The notes below the pieces were generated by a model, which ran no database searches, had not been told where the DNA came from, and worked only from the letters and a program-made list of their open reading frames with translations. The translations under genes were made by a program, and so were the position numbers. From the NCBI GenBank assembly GCA_965248935.1, contig OZ252214.1:1-64000 (forward strand): a DNA stretch of 64,000 bases, read 5' to 3'. Positions 27,778 to 36,670 of this stretch are shown here, piece by piece (the stretch's first letter is position 1; the number at the start of each line of letters is the position of its first letter). Origin of the DNA: G032773895 sp965248935 (GTDB lineage: Bacteria; Pseudomonadota; Gammaproteobacteria; Pseudomonadales; Cellvibrionaceae).

Positions 27778-29561
27778 AGGATCTGTCGCTGCGAATAAAA
27801 TTTTCTGCATGGGTAACCTTTGCCGTTCTACTCATCACGGTGCCGATGTTGATGTATCACACTCAGCAAAAGCTGGCGTTGCTTAACGCCAGTTTTATCC
27901 AGAACCAAGAAACATTACTGAATATCCTTAAGCTAGATGCAAAAGAAGCGTTGGAAACAGGTTTGTTTGACCATGTACACTCTCGCTTCGATACATTGGT
28001 TCAGCGCTCAGATATTTATGCTATTGAACTTCGAGACGAAAATAACAAAACCCTAGTGGCCTCTCCCTCGACTCCTATCTATACCGGCGAATGGGTTGTC
28101 CAAACAATTAACCAAAAACACCGTTCAGGTTTTTTACGTTTAGCCGGTGAAAAGTTCGAAGACAACTCCATAAAAGAAATTCAACTCGGCACATTAAGCA
28201 TTTCATTCAACACGTCAGGTAAAAAGGCTCAACTAAACCAGCTTATCACAGAGACGGGGGTATTACTTATCTTGGCCGTGATGTTTGCCCTCGCCTGTGT
28301 ATTTTTAACCAACCACTTTGTTACCCGCAGGATTGCTTGTATGGCCGATGCCTTAATTGGTATACAAAAAGGCAATTACCACCCTAATTTAAACCATGAT
28401 ACGAATGATGAACTAGGAAAATTAGCGAAACAGATCAATGAGACTGGGACAGCGATTGAACACTACGAACAATCTTTAAAGAAAGATAGAGATAAAACCA
28501 TCGCAGAACATGCCGCTCGTACCGAAAAGGAAGTAAGAAGCTTATTCATCATTCAAAACTCAATGACCGAAGTACGTAAAAATATTGAAGCATCATTTTC
28601 AAAAATGTTGGCATTAATTCAGGAAAACAATGCCAACGAATTTCACGCATTAATTGCCGATATGATCGAATCTCTTCGCTCAGTGGATGACGTTCAGATG
28701 TTATTGGAAAAAGACGAACCGCCAAACCATCCCCATTTTTTCACTGATACACTCACTCATTGTGCCTCTGGGTTTGAGCGTGGTCTAAAAATTATTGCAT
28801 CACGTAAAAATTTTCCAATGACCATCAAGATTGATCCGTTATTGAATGACAGTAACCCATTTATTTTGATTGATATCCAAGCCACCCTGCACTTACTTGC
28901 ACTGGCTTTAGAGTACTGGCCCCAACAACTGGGCATAAGAAACCATGCATGGCAGATCAATATCAACTTGAACTCAACCGGCACGATCATTTTTGATCTT
29001 TCCGTTGAAGGTGCCCCGCTAACGTCAAAACACTGGGGAAAGCTTCATTCACACTTAACACATGGCGAATCGAAATCTAGCTCAATGCCTGCGTTACAAA
29101 TTATGCTTCGTAAGCTTTCTCACAATACAGGGCTTCAACACTCTATTACGATTAAAGAAAACAACCGTATTCATATCACCTATGAAAGTCGCTGTATTAC
29201 CGGAGAGAATAAAGCAGACATTCTTACCCAGGCCAAGACACGCTATGGAAATCAAAAACATATCGCACTTATTGGCGGTTCCAATTTTCTGGAATCCACT
29301 CGTTTTCAATTCGAACACCTTTTTATAGACGTGTGCGCCATTCCGTATCAATCCATTTTAAATAATGAATACCGAATTGATAGCCAATACGGTATGGCCT
29401 TGGTGGATGTTGATAGCGACAAAAACTCCGCACGAGCCGTATTGGAAATGCTTAACCAAAATGAATACCCAGAGTTACTGCGTATCGCCATGAGTCACCA
29501 ACCAGGCGAACAGTTTGCATTGTCCAGTGAAGATAACATGCAAATATTACATAAATTTTGA
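27774..29561 (+). CDS. Degenerate hybrid sensor kinase-like membrane protein
   Basis: 595 residues. The first membrane helix is at about 12-27, followed by a periplasmic sensor region (about 28-155), a second helix (about 162-180) and a HAMP linker (about 181-235, ending DELGKLAKQI). A coiled-coil region follows (about 236-300). The following region has the layout of a kinase core but no recognisable phospho-acceptor His box or Gly-rich ATP lid. The C-terminal ~110 residues resemble a receiver domain (IALIGGSNFLES ... ALVDVDSD). Probably a signalling protein that lost catalysis. Coupled by overlap to the binding protein. Confidence 0.6.
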   Translation: MKDLSLRIKFSAWVTFAVLLITVPMLMYHTQQKLALLNASFIQNQETLLNILKLDAKEALETGLFDHVHSRFDTLVQRSDIYAIELRDENNKTLVASPSTPIYTGEWVVQTINQKHRSGFLRLAGEKFEDNSIKEIQLGTLSISFNTSGKKAQLNQLITETGVLLILAVMFALACVFLTNHFVTRRIACMADALIGIQKGNYHPNLNHDTNDELGKLAKQINETGTAIEHYEQSLKKDRDKTIAEHAARTEKEVRSLFIIQNSMTEVRKNIEASFSKMLALIQENNANEFHALIADMIESLRSVDDVQMLLEKDEPPNHPHFFTDTLTHCASGFERGLKIIASRKNFPMTIKIDPLLNDSNPFILIDIQATLHLLALALEYWPQQLGIRNHAWQININLNSTGTIIFDLSVEGAPLTSKHWGKLHSHLTHGESKSSSMPALQIMLRKLSHNTGLQHSITIKENNRIHITYESRCITGENKADILTQAKTRYGNQKHIALIGGSNFLESTRFQFEHLFIDVCAIPYQSILNNEYRIDSQYGMALVDVDSDKNSARAVLEMLNQNEYPELLRIAMSHQPGEQFALSSEDNMQILHKF

Positions 29562-29613
29562 TCAGTGAGCGGTTAAAAAGCCGCCGAATAGACGTAAAAA
29601 CAAGGAGTTTAGA

Positions 29614-30114
29614 ATGGATATTGCCACTTCCCACACCCTGGATATACATAAAAACTCGCATTACCACAATGCCTGTGGAGCAATCCAATACTGGATTGTC
29701 GCAAAGCACATGGGTGGTCAATGGCCACGCTTCCATATTGATGCTTTTTTTACCTCTGGGAACTACACCATTGTTTTCCTTATGGCTGGCACATCATCAG
29801 ATACCCCCTTCCAAGTAAACGACGTATTGCTAGCGCCCATGGATCACCAGCAGCTTGAAGAACATTTTAAGATACTAAGAAAAGAGATCAATAAGCAAAG
29901 ACCCTGTAACAAAATACGTTTCACCTATTGTCGAGAAAGCGCGCAAGTCAATTTAGAGTGTAAATGGGACGGCGATTTTGATTGGCTGACAAGTTTATTT
30001 CCTGAGTGCCCAGATTACACCTTGCTCGATATTAGTACCGAAATACAAATCATGACTTGGCCGGGTCTCCCACTGGACTACCCCCGCCCTTGGCAGGAAA
30101 TAACCGTGCATTAA
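29614..30114 (+). CDS. Hypothetical cytoplasmic protein
   Basis: 166 residues, unrecognised. A strong ribosome site (AAGGAG) precedes the ATG. It is mixed alpha/beta and rich in Trp and Cys (GQWPRFHIDAFF, CKWDGDFDWL), with no signal or membrane segment. It lies 52 bp after the sensor-like gene on the same strand and is probably co-expressed with it. Confidence 0.55.
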   Translation: MDIATSHTLDIHKNSHYHNACGAIQYWIVAKHMGGQWPRFHIDAFFTSGNYTIVFLMAGTSSDTPFQVNDVLLAPMDHQQLEEHFKILRKEINKQRPCNKIRFTYCRESAQVNLECKWDGDFDWLTSLFPECPDYTLLDISTEIQIMTWPGLPLDYPRPWQEITVH

Positions 30115-30293
30115 CGCTCGAATACAAGCATGACATAAACACCAAAACCAAGGAGACAAACTTCAATATTTAGCTTTATTACATTCAAGTCATATTCAAT
30201 GCCTAGCTCAATTAGACGTGGCATAAGTATGTTAAAAAAGTGGATCAGGGAGAACCACTTCGTACCTCAGTGTGCAAACAGCAAGGATAAAAT

Positions 30294-30476
30294 ATGTTAA
30301 ATATAACTCGATCTGTAGGTAAGAATATTCACATCGGCGATGATATCGTTATCAGTATAGTCAGCTTAGAAAACGGCAAGGTTGACATCGGTATTAGCGC
30401 TCCTGAAGATGTCAAAATCCTCCCCCAAGAAGTATTTGAGCGTATACAAACACTCAAAGATAAAAAATTAACTTAA
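30294..30476 (+). CDS. CsrA/RsmA-like protein lacking the key Arg44
   Basis: 60 residues that align without gaps to CsrA over 51 positions: VG at 8-9, IGDD at 14-17, VDIGISAP at 30-37, RIQ near 50. CsrA dimers bind GGA motifs in mRNAs. Here the first strand is MLNITRSV (Ser7 for Arg7), and the second RNA-binding region reads KILPQEV, giving Pro at position 44 where E. coli CsrA has the essential Arg. RNA binding may be altered or lost. A ribosome site (AAGGAT) precedes the ATG. Likely an accessory paralogue, since it sits in an accessory cluster. Confidence 0.85.
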   Translation: MLNITRSVGKNIHIGDDIVISIVSLENGKVDIGISAPEDVKILPQEVFERIQTLKDKKLT

Positions 30477-30513
30477 CCACAGTGTAAATGAAATGTATTT
30501 CTAGAAGGAACGA

Positions 30514-31422
30514 ATGATGGATTCTCCAATATCACGGTTATTACCAAGAATCGAAAAAACGATTCATACAACATTGCCCAATGCAGCAAATGGTTTGATT
30601 CTTCATGCATACAAAGCAAAGCTCAACACCATAGTAACGGATTCGACAGAATTTCACTTTAGGATCAATGCAGTCACACAAGTAATAACGCTGCCGCTGG
30701 CAGCGTTAGAACACCTGTGGTTTACCTGCTATACAAGCACCCTCATATTTGAATACTGCGATATTTTGAGAACCAAAGGTGACATTGAACATTGTCTTTA
30801 TGAACAAGAAGACATTGTTCAATCTTTGGTTAGGTTACAACAAACACGAGATCAGTTATCCGGTCAAAGTACTGTTAATTGGCAAAATATTTCAAGTTAT
30901 CTCAATGAGGTGCCTATAGAAGCGAATGCCGACAGGCTATTTATTCACAGTCTTGAAAACTTAATACTCCCCGCTTTCCTTCACTTTTTAAAAGGCTTCG
31001 CCGATATTCAGTCTTCTGACATTGATCATGCATACCAGCGTGAAATCACCTCGGCCAAATTATTGATCAATCTATCCACAAACCATCAAGATAAAATGAA
31101 ACGTGGAATGGCTTGGATCATCGCATCCTTACTTAAATCTTCACAAAATTTACTGTGTGGAAACGCGAACAAAGATTTATCAATAGACAGTTTCGCCATA
31201 GTGCTGACGCAAATACCCATGTATTTCGAAAAAGAAAATCATCCTATATATATTTTTTTACGCATTTTATTTCACGCTCACTTTAATCATTCAATCCCGT
31301 TGACATTGCCTTCCGGGTTAAGCTGGAAAGAAAATTTATTCAACGAACTTCAGGAACATAAAAAGACGCCTTTATTGTTTGCCCAACACGTCAGCCGACA
31401 ACGAAGCGCTATGCTTCGTTAA
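30514..31422 (+). CDS. Hypothetical protein
   Basis: 302 residues, unrecognised, with AGAAGGAA before the ATG. It is mostly helical and cytoplasmic, with a notable LPLAALEHLWFTCYTSTLIF segment near 58-77. A weakly similar segment (LEYIWVACYFFFYL) occurs in the gene remnant 220 bp downstream, which hints at a diverged tandem duplicate. It follows the CsrA-like gene by 37 bp and is closed by a strong terminator. Confidence 0.55.
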   Translation: MMDSPISRLLPRIEKTIHTTLPNAANGLILHAYKAKLNTIVTDSTEFHFRINAVTQVITLPLAALEHLWFTCYTSTLIFEYCDILRTKGDIEHCLYEQEDIVQSLVRLQQTRDQLSGQSTVNWQNISSYLNEVPIEANADRLFIHSLENLILPAFLHFLKGFADIQSSDIDHAYQREITSAKLLINLSTNHQDKMKRGMAWIIASLLKSSQNLLCGNANKDLSIDSFAIVLTQIPMYFEKENHPIYIFLRILFHAHFNHSIPLTLPSGLSWKENLFNELQEHKKTPLLFAQHVSRQRSAMLR

Positions 31423-31426
31423 CCTT

Positions 31427-31468
31427 AGCCTGCCCCCTCTCCGTCGATCCGGGTGGCAGGCTCTTTTT
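31427..31468 (+). terminator. Rho-independent terminator
   Basis: 8-bp stem AGCCTGCC/GGCAGGCT with a 20-nt loop, followed by CTTTTT, 5 bp after the stop at 31422. It ends the CsrA-like/hypothetical operon. Confidence 0.8.
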
Positions 31469-31641
31469 CCTCTCTATTGATTCATTCTTTTGAAGAGGAA
31501 TTTTTAATAAAGAAACATTGATGCTGGTAGTGTTATTAAAATAAAGTTCATCTTTAATTTAATCTCTCGCCATTTCTTTTAGACTATTATTTTTTTCTCA
31601 CAAACATTCCCTACTGCATGCGTGTGATGACAGTCTGTTGA

Positions 31642-32001
31642 CTACCACCCTATCATACAGGTGGTGCGGGCAGGGGTTCGCTCTTCAAAAACAACTCAGG
31701 TATAAAAATAGATAAAACCTTTGAAAACATATCCCTTCACACTCCAACTTTAGAATACATATGGGTTGCTTGTTATTTCTTTTTTTATTTACATGAAGAT
31801 ATAGATCACTCAAAAAAAAACGGCATAGATAAAATTGACATTATTCTAGATAACCAACTCGTAAAATTGCTTTTATTGCATTATTCAGCACAAGAAAGTC
31901 TAAAAAACAATAGGCACACAGAAAATATTGAACTACCAAAACCTATTGGCTTCGTTTCTCTAGAAGCAACAGCAAACACATTATTTCTTAGGACATTATA
32001 A
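31642..32001 (+). pseudogene. Gene remnant without start, ending just before the methyltransferase
   Basis: An open frame of about 119 codons running from the stop at 31639-31641 to the TAA at 31999-32001. It has no ATG, GTG or TTG with a ribosome site at its beginning. The encoded helical sequence (FENISLHTPTLEYIWVACYF) is coherent and resembles part of the 30514-31422 protein. It ends 3 bp before the methyltransferase ATG. Likely the 3' end of a decayed gene at the left side of the integrative element. Confidence 0.4.
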
Positions 32002-32004
32002 CAT

Positions 32005-33996
32005 ATGTTATTACCCCAGCTATTAAAGTACGACAATCAACATTTAAAAATGGGGTGGACAGATGATGAACTGAGAACAACGGCAAGGGAAACATTGTTT
32101 TTTATTCATAAAAGTAAAGATAATAATTTTCTATTAGTGGCATCGTGGATGATAGGAGCAATTGTAAGTCTGGAGGAAACTGTTTCATACAAGAAAAATA
32201 ATAAAGCGCCACGCTGGGGTAATAGCACCATACTGGAACCTAGCGCGGGACGTGGAGACCTCTTAGCGCCCTATTACATTAAAAATGATGAAAAAGCGCG
32301 TTATGTGACAAATGTTGATGCCGTTGAAGTTGATTTTGATCATCAAGCAACTTTGCGAGGAAAAGGGTATTCAGTAGTGGGTCACGATTTTTTGCAATTT
32401 ACCGGGGGAAAGTTATATATCCACATAATTATGAACCCGCCTTTCGCCGAAGGTGCAAAACATGTTTTGCACGCATGGGAAATTTTACGAGAAGGTGAAC
32501 TAGTCACTTTAGTCAATGCGGAAACTTTGAAAAATCCCTGTGACAAGTATCGTACTCAATTAGCAAAAATTATTGAAGACAATAACGGTACTATTGAGTA
32601 TGTGAGCGGTGCCTTTGAAACCGATGAAACGAAGCGAAAAACAACGGTTGAATGTGCCATCATTCATTTGATTAAAACTGCTGATTATTCAGACCTTGCA
32701 TTCCTTGACAACTTAAAACCAGATTTAGGGACACAGGAAGCAATCATTGAGGAATCTAAACCCAGAACGGAACTCGCGTTGAAAGAAGATACAATTAAAC
32801 AGATTGTGACAATATTTAATGCAGCCGTAACAGCAATGGGTAATGAGGAAAGAGTTGTCGCTAAGATGCAGGCCGAAAGTAATTATTATGCCGGATTGCT
32901 CACAGACTCGATTCTAAGGCCCAAAAAATTCGAGATGACAGCCGAAGGCCCAATCATAGAATCATCTATAGAGAGCTATAACAGCCGCTACAATCATTTA
33001 AAGGAAAAAGCATGGTCACATGTTCTGGAAATCACAGAGGTAGGGAAAAGCCTACCCTCCAAAATCAAAAAATCCATCAACAAAAAATTTGAGGATGTAG
33101 TAAAGCTCGAATTCACTGCGGCTAACATTCACGGGTTTTTGCTTGGTCTGATACAAGGCCGACCCGAAATAAACAGGGATATACTATTAGGTATGTTTGA
33201 TAAAGTAACCGATTTTTCAACCGGAAATAGAGCATGGTATAAGGGCTGGAAATCCAATGATAAACATAAAACCAATGCGTATAGAATAAAAATGACTCGA
33301 TTTATACTACCGCGAAGGCGTAATTGTAGTTATATGGACTATGAAACACTCCAAGAATTGAAAGATATCGACATCGCCTTTAGTTTACTAGATGGTGTTC
33401 CACTGGGATCATTTAAGGGCATCACTAATTTATTCAGCAACGAAGAATCATTTAAGCAACTCTGCCAAGGTGAGCGCTTAAGCTCTGAATATTTTGATAT
33501 TCGTTACTACCATATTGCAGGAACAATACATTATTTTCCCAGAAATAAAAAACTCATTGACCGATTAAATCAGTTTGTTGGCAGACATAGACAGTGGTTG
33601 CCACCCGAGGGAGAAAAACTATCAAAGGCATTTTGGTTGCAGTACAACCGAGCCGAAGAAATTACACGAAAAATGGACCAAGAAGGCAGTTCGCATTTAG
33701 ACTATGCGTATGGTATCAACAACGGTGAGAAGGCCGACGAGATTAGCGTAATGATTGATAAAGCCGGTAAAAAATTAAATATACCTATGGATAATTTTCT
33801 GTCTGTTGATAAAGAAGACATTAGAACAAGTACTAATATTCGTACATTAACACCTAATAATAAACCCACATCTAGAACACATTCGACGGCTAAAAAGTCT
33901 GTTAAGACGGAAGGCTTAGAGACAAAAATACAATTGCTTAAAAATAGATACAGCTTACCAAGCGACCCAGAGGAGCAAGCATCACTATTTCAGTAA
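32005..33996 (+). CDS. DUF4942-type DNA adenine methyltransferase of a mobile element
   Basis: 663 residues. A Rossmann methyltransferase domain spans about 60-230, with SAM motif I EPSAGRGD (78-85), an acidic DAVEVD strand and catalytic motif IV NPPF (144-147), typical of N6-adenine enzymes. The C-terminal half has the DUF4942 pattern (FDKVTDFSTGNRAWYKGWKS near 390-410, KMTRFILP near 424). Such proteins are carried by plasmids and integrative elements, probably to protect element DNA. No restriction enzyme is nearby. AGGACATT precedes the ATG. Confidence 0.75.
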   Translation: MLLPQLLKYDNQHLKMGWTDDELRTTARETLFFIHKSKDNNFLLVASWMIGAIVSLEETVSYKKNNKAPRWGNSTILEPSAGRGDLLAPYYIKNDEKARYVTNVDAVEVDFDHQATLRGKGYSVVGHDFLQFTGGKLYIHIIMNPPFAEGAKHVLHAWEILREGELVTLVNAETLKNPCDKYRTQLAKIIEDNNGTIEYVSGAFETDETKRKTTVECAIIHLIKTADYSDLAFLDNLKPDLGTQEAIIEESKPRTELALKEDTIKQIVTIFNAAVTAMGNEERVVAKMQAESNYYAGLLTDSILRPKKFEMTAEGPIIESSIESYNSRYNHLKEKAWSHVLEITEVGKSLPSKIKKSINKKFEDVVKLEFTAANIHGFLLGLIQGRPEINRDILLGMFDKVTDFSTGNRAWYKGWKSNDKHKTNAYRIKMTRFILPRRRNCSYMDYETLQELKDIDIAFSLLDGVPLGSFKGITNLFSNEESFKQLCQGERLSSEYFDIRYYHIAGTIHYFPRNKKLIDRLNQFVGRHRQWLPPEGEKLSKAFWLQYNRAEEITRKMDQEGSSHLDYAYGINNGEKADEISVMIDKAGKKLNIPMDNFLSVDKEDIRTSTNIRTLTPNNKPTSRTHSTAKKSVKTEGLETKIQLLKNRYSLPSDPEEQASLFQ

Positions 33997-34172
33997 AAAC
34001 TATTAGAAACGCTCTAAAATTTGGCAGATAGACCCTAAACGGCTATCTGTCTATACATTATTTATTGGCTTGAGAGATTATTGGCACCCTGTATTTTATT
34101 CTTCCACCGGACAGGAAGAAGAGTAAGCCGTATAAAAAACAATAAAAACTGGACTACTTAGGAGAAAATTTA

Positions 34173-34637
34173 ATGAAAAATAGAGAATTGGGTTTTGCAT
34201 CATTGGGTAACGGGTTGTCTGTTTATGATTGCCTTCATGAAAAACATAGTGATTACGAGCGTGTCGCTCATATTAGAAAAGATCGTAGTATTGAATATTA
34301 CGTTGAGTTAAACGAAGAAGATAAACTATTAATCGAAAAGAAAGCGATCCATAGCGATCCTTATGTTAGCGACCTAACAGTCGTATGGTATAGAGAGATA
34401 AATTACAAAATTTGTCAGTCAATCATTAATGAAGGAGAAAACATGCCGACGATTCAAATACGAACTAAATTAAGCGGTGATGTTATAAAAAGTAAGCGCG
34501 TGGAGTGCAATACCACCGCACTAGAAAAACGCGAAATGGCACTACAGCTAGTAAAAGGTGCAAAGGTTGGGATTCGTGAGGTATATGTCACGGAAACTGC
34601 GGGTTGCGTAACACTTGATAAATACGAATTAAACTAA
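34173..34637 (+). CDS. Hypothetical element protein, possibly two fused small genes
   Basis: 154 residues. The first ~90 (RELGFASLGNGLSVYDCLHE, YERVAHI) resemble a small protein type found on mobile elements. The last 64 begin at Met91, preceded by a perfect AAGGAG 5 nt before ATG 34443. The full frame starts with AGGAGAAAA before 34173. The reading frame therefore either encodes a fusion or yields a second, shorter product by internal initiation. Function unknown. Confidence 0.55.
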   Translation: MKNRELGFASLGNGLSVYDCLHEKHSDYERVAHIRKDRSIEYYVELNEEDKLLIEKKAIHSDPYVSDLTVVWYREINYKICQSIINEGENMPTIQIRTKLSGDVIKSKRVECNTTALEKREMALQLVKGAKVGIREVYVTETAGCVTLDKYELN

Positions 34638-34648
34638 GGGAAAAAATC

Positions 34649-34804
34649 ATGACAAGAACAGCAATAAGTATTAGGGTTGCGGTGGGCATACTTTTTGACA
34701 AAGGGAAGACAGGAGATGAGGTAATTAAAATTATAAAATCAATAAAGCAGCCTACACCTGGTTATGTCTACCCTGACGATATTCCCGGTTTTTACAACTT
34801 ATAA
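34649..34804 (+). CDS. Small hypothetical protein
   Basis: 51 residues (starts MTRTAISIRVAVG, ends DDIPGFYNL) with AAGGGAAAA upstream, 11 bp after the previous gene. Basic N-terminal half, no membrane segment. Same strand and spacing as its neighbours support a real gene of the element; no family recognised. Confidence 0.5.
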   Translation: MTRTAISIRVAVGILFDKGKTGDEVIKIIKSIKQPTPGYVYPDDIPGFYNL

Positions 34805-34890
34805 TTTTAATAAGGGAAAAATGCAAAGAGCGCTTAGACCGTATTTCATTATTGATGTCAATCACATCAAACAGATACCCTTTTTAATAA

Positions 34891-34943
34891 AAATAACTAT
34901 TCAACATAGTGTGTAACGTTCTTTCTGTATTGAATAGTTATTT
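34891..34943. promoter_or_regulatory. Perfect 14-bp inverted repeat before the AlpA-like gene
   Basis: Arms AAATAACTATTCAA (34891-34904) and its exact complement (34930-34943) are separated by 25 nt and lie 45 bp upstream of the AlpA-like gene. There is no T-run, so it is more likely an operator or excisionase site than a terminator. The function is inferred. Confidence 0.45.
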
Positions 34944-34987
34944 GTCGTCACAGTTCGCCTCTCTTACATTGACAAAAAGGAGAGAAC

Positions 34988-35296
34988 ATGGACTCAAATA
35001 CCATCGAAACCAATGAAAAATACAGTGAATTGATAGTAGAAAGGCTAGATCAACTCATTGCAGCCACATTAGATACTCAATCTCGGCCCCAGCTCAGTCT
35101 AGATATAACGCTATGGGATACTAGGAACATCGCTGACTATTTAGGCCGAGCGTATAAATACACCAATGAGTATATTGTCACGCATCATACGTTCCCCAAC
35201 GCTATACGTATTTCGATTAAGGATGGCAAAAAAAGCCACCCGCGCTGGTATGCAGGTGAGGTGATTGAATGGGTTGCACAGAACAAGGAAAAGTAA
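34988..35296 (+). CDS. AlpA/excisionase-like DNA-binding protein
   Basis: 102 residues with a winged helix-turn-helix of the AlpA/excisionase kind: LWDTRNIADYLGRA near 42-55, a FPNAIRI strand, then PRWYAGEVIEWV near 85-96. In the family these bend DNA for excision or activate integrase. It is convergent with the integrase, whose stop lies 14 bp beyond, which is the typical module end. AAAAGGAGAG precedes the ATG. Confidence 0.75.
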   Translation: MDSNTIETNEKYSELIVERLDQLIAATLDTQSRPQLSLDITLWDTRNIADYLGRAYKYTNEYIVTHHTFPNAIRISIKDGKKSHPRWYAGEVIEWVAQNKEK

Positions 35297-35310
35297 TACT
35301 CCCATACCAA

Positions 35311-36447
35311 TTAGGTTTGTGTTGGTAACGTCCCAGCTTTGGCTAATTCCTGCATAAGCTTTTGAGCCATGTGAGAATAGTCTAGCTCTGCTGGCACTAC
35401 CTTATTTTCTGTCTCATTCGCTTTAAATTTAAGCGCTAATTCTTCAGCCGTTTTATTGTAGTAGGTTTGCAACTCCTTAATATTTCTATGGCCTGTGATC
35501 GCAGCTAATTCTAAAACATGAAATTGATCAGCAAGCCTCGTTGTGGCTTCATGACGGCTATCGTGGAAGGTTAAATCTTGGATAGTAGAACGCAATCGGT
35601 ATTTTCTAAAATTGGCGCTAAGAGCTTGTGAGGTTTGCTGAAATAGCCGAGTCTCCTCCCCCCCTTTTTGCTGTCTCTCAGTTTCTAGGTAGGTGGGTGA
35701 TTTAAGTAGCAAGCTTAATAACGCAACCGTTTTGGGAGAGAGAGGAACATCGCGTTCATCCCCGTTCTTTGTTTTGTCTAAATGTGCCACGCCAGTAACC
35801 AAGTTAATATTAGAATGAGTTAGGCTGCAAATCTCCCCGGCCCTCATAGCCGTTTCTATAGCAAACAAAAACGCCACGGCCACACACTCTTGTTTTTTTA
35901 TAGGCACAGTTCCTTTTTGATAACCTAGCACTAAAAGCATTTCTTGGATTTCTTTCTCAGAAATAGGCCGGAAACGGGGTTTGGGGTCTTTAGGCCGTTC
36001 GAGATCTTCCATAGGGTTGTGGGACATCCAACGCCAACGTCTGGCCCAGGTGAGTGTATGGCTGATTAAATTCAGCTCTCGATTCACTGTAGACGATTTA
36101 ACGTCTTTGCCTCGTTCTAGAATCCAGTCTTCGAGGTCTTCTCTTTGAAGTTTAAGAAGCTTAATCACACACAGTTTTTTGAATCGGCGTTGAAACATCG
36201 TTAAGCGAATCTGCTCCCAATGGGCGCCGTCTTTTTGAGGGGATATTTCTTCTGAGTATTTGGCAAATAAATCACCCAGTGTTTGTTTGTCACTGACCAA
36301 ATACTTATGTTTACCAAGCTCTACTTCCCTTTCCTTTGCCCAACCCTTAGCTTTTTTTAACGTGGGCAGAGTCAAGGAGTCTCGGATACCATTAATTTTA
36401 ATTCTTGCTCGTACTTTTCCATTTTTAAGATGTTCAAATGATGCCAT
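35311..36447 (-). CDS. Tyrosine recombinase (integrase)
   Basis: 378 residues. An N-terminal arm-binding and SAM-like core-binding region (about 1-150) precedes the catalytic domain with Arg202 (ETAMRAGE), Lys near 225-227, His295-x-x-Arg298 (FHDSRH), His320 (TGHRN) and Tyr329/330 (LQTYYN). All catalytic positions are present. Its start lies about 220 bp from the 3' end of tRNA-Leu, so that tRNA is the probable attachment site. A duplicated tRNA 3' end marking the other boundary was not found in the window. Confidence 0.9.
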   Translation of the reverse strand: MASFEHLKNGKVRARIKINGIRDSLTLPTLKKAKGWAKEREVELGKHKYLVSDKQTLGDLFAKYSEEISPQKDGAHWEQIRLTMFQRRFKKLCVIKLLKLQREDLEDWILERGKDVKSSTVNRELNLISHTLTWARRWRWMSHNPMEDLERPKDPKPRFRPISEKEIQEMLLVLGYQKGTVPIKKQECVAVAFLFAIETAMRAGEICSLTHSNINLVTGVAHLDKTKNGDERDVPLSPKTVALLSLLLKSPTYLETERQQKGGEETRLFQQTSQALSANFRKYRLRSTIQDLTFHDSRHEATTRLADQFHVLELAAITGHRNIKELQTYYNKTAEELALKFKANETENKVVPAELDYSHMAQKLMQELAKAGTLPTQT

Positions 36448-36485
36448 TGCTTATCTCTCCCTCTCGTTTACAACTCCGAAATTAA

Positions 36486-36513
36486 CGGGGCCATTATCGG
36501 GGCATTTCGGGGC
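36486..36513. repeat. Three CGGGGC direct repeats between integrase and tRNA-Leu
   Basis: CGGGGCC, CGGGGCA and CGGGGCC begin at 36486, 36498 and 36508. Short direct repeats in this position often serve as integrase arm or regulator sites. GC-rich in an AT-rich spacer. Confidence 0.4.
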
Positions 36514-36670
36514 CTTTGAGAATGTATATAAAAGGATGAATGCAGATAAACAGGTAAATGATAGGTGAGCTTGATTTCAAAAAAACCATTTAAAATCAAT
36601 AACTTATGTATAAATATGGCAAAAAAAAGACTGAACAGGAAATAAACGAATCAATCATTATTTGCTCAAA

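Noticed and set aside
34024..34050. CAGATAG/CTATCTG hairpin after the methyltransferase as terminator
   Set aside because: The stem is short and no T-run follows; evidence is too weak to annotate.
31400..36670. Search for a duplicated tRNA-Leu 3' end as left attachment site
   Set aside because: No match to the last bases of tRNA-Leu was seen in the window; the boundary stays undefined.
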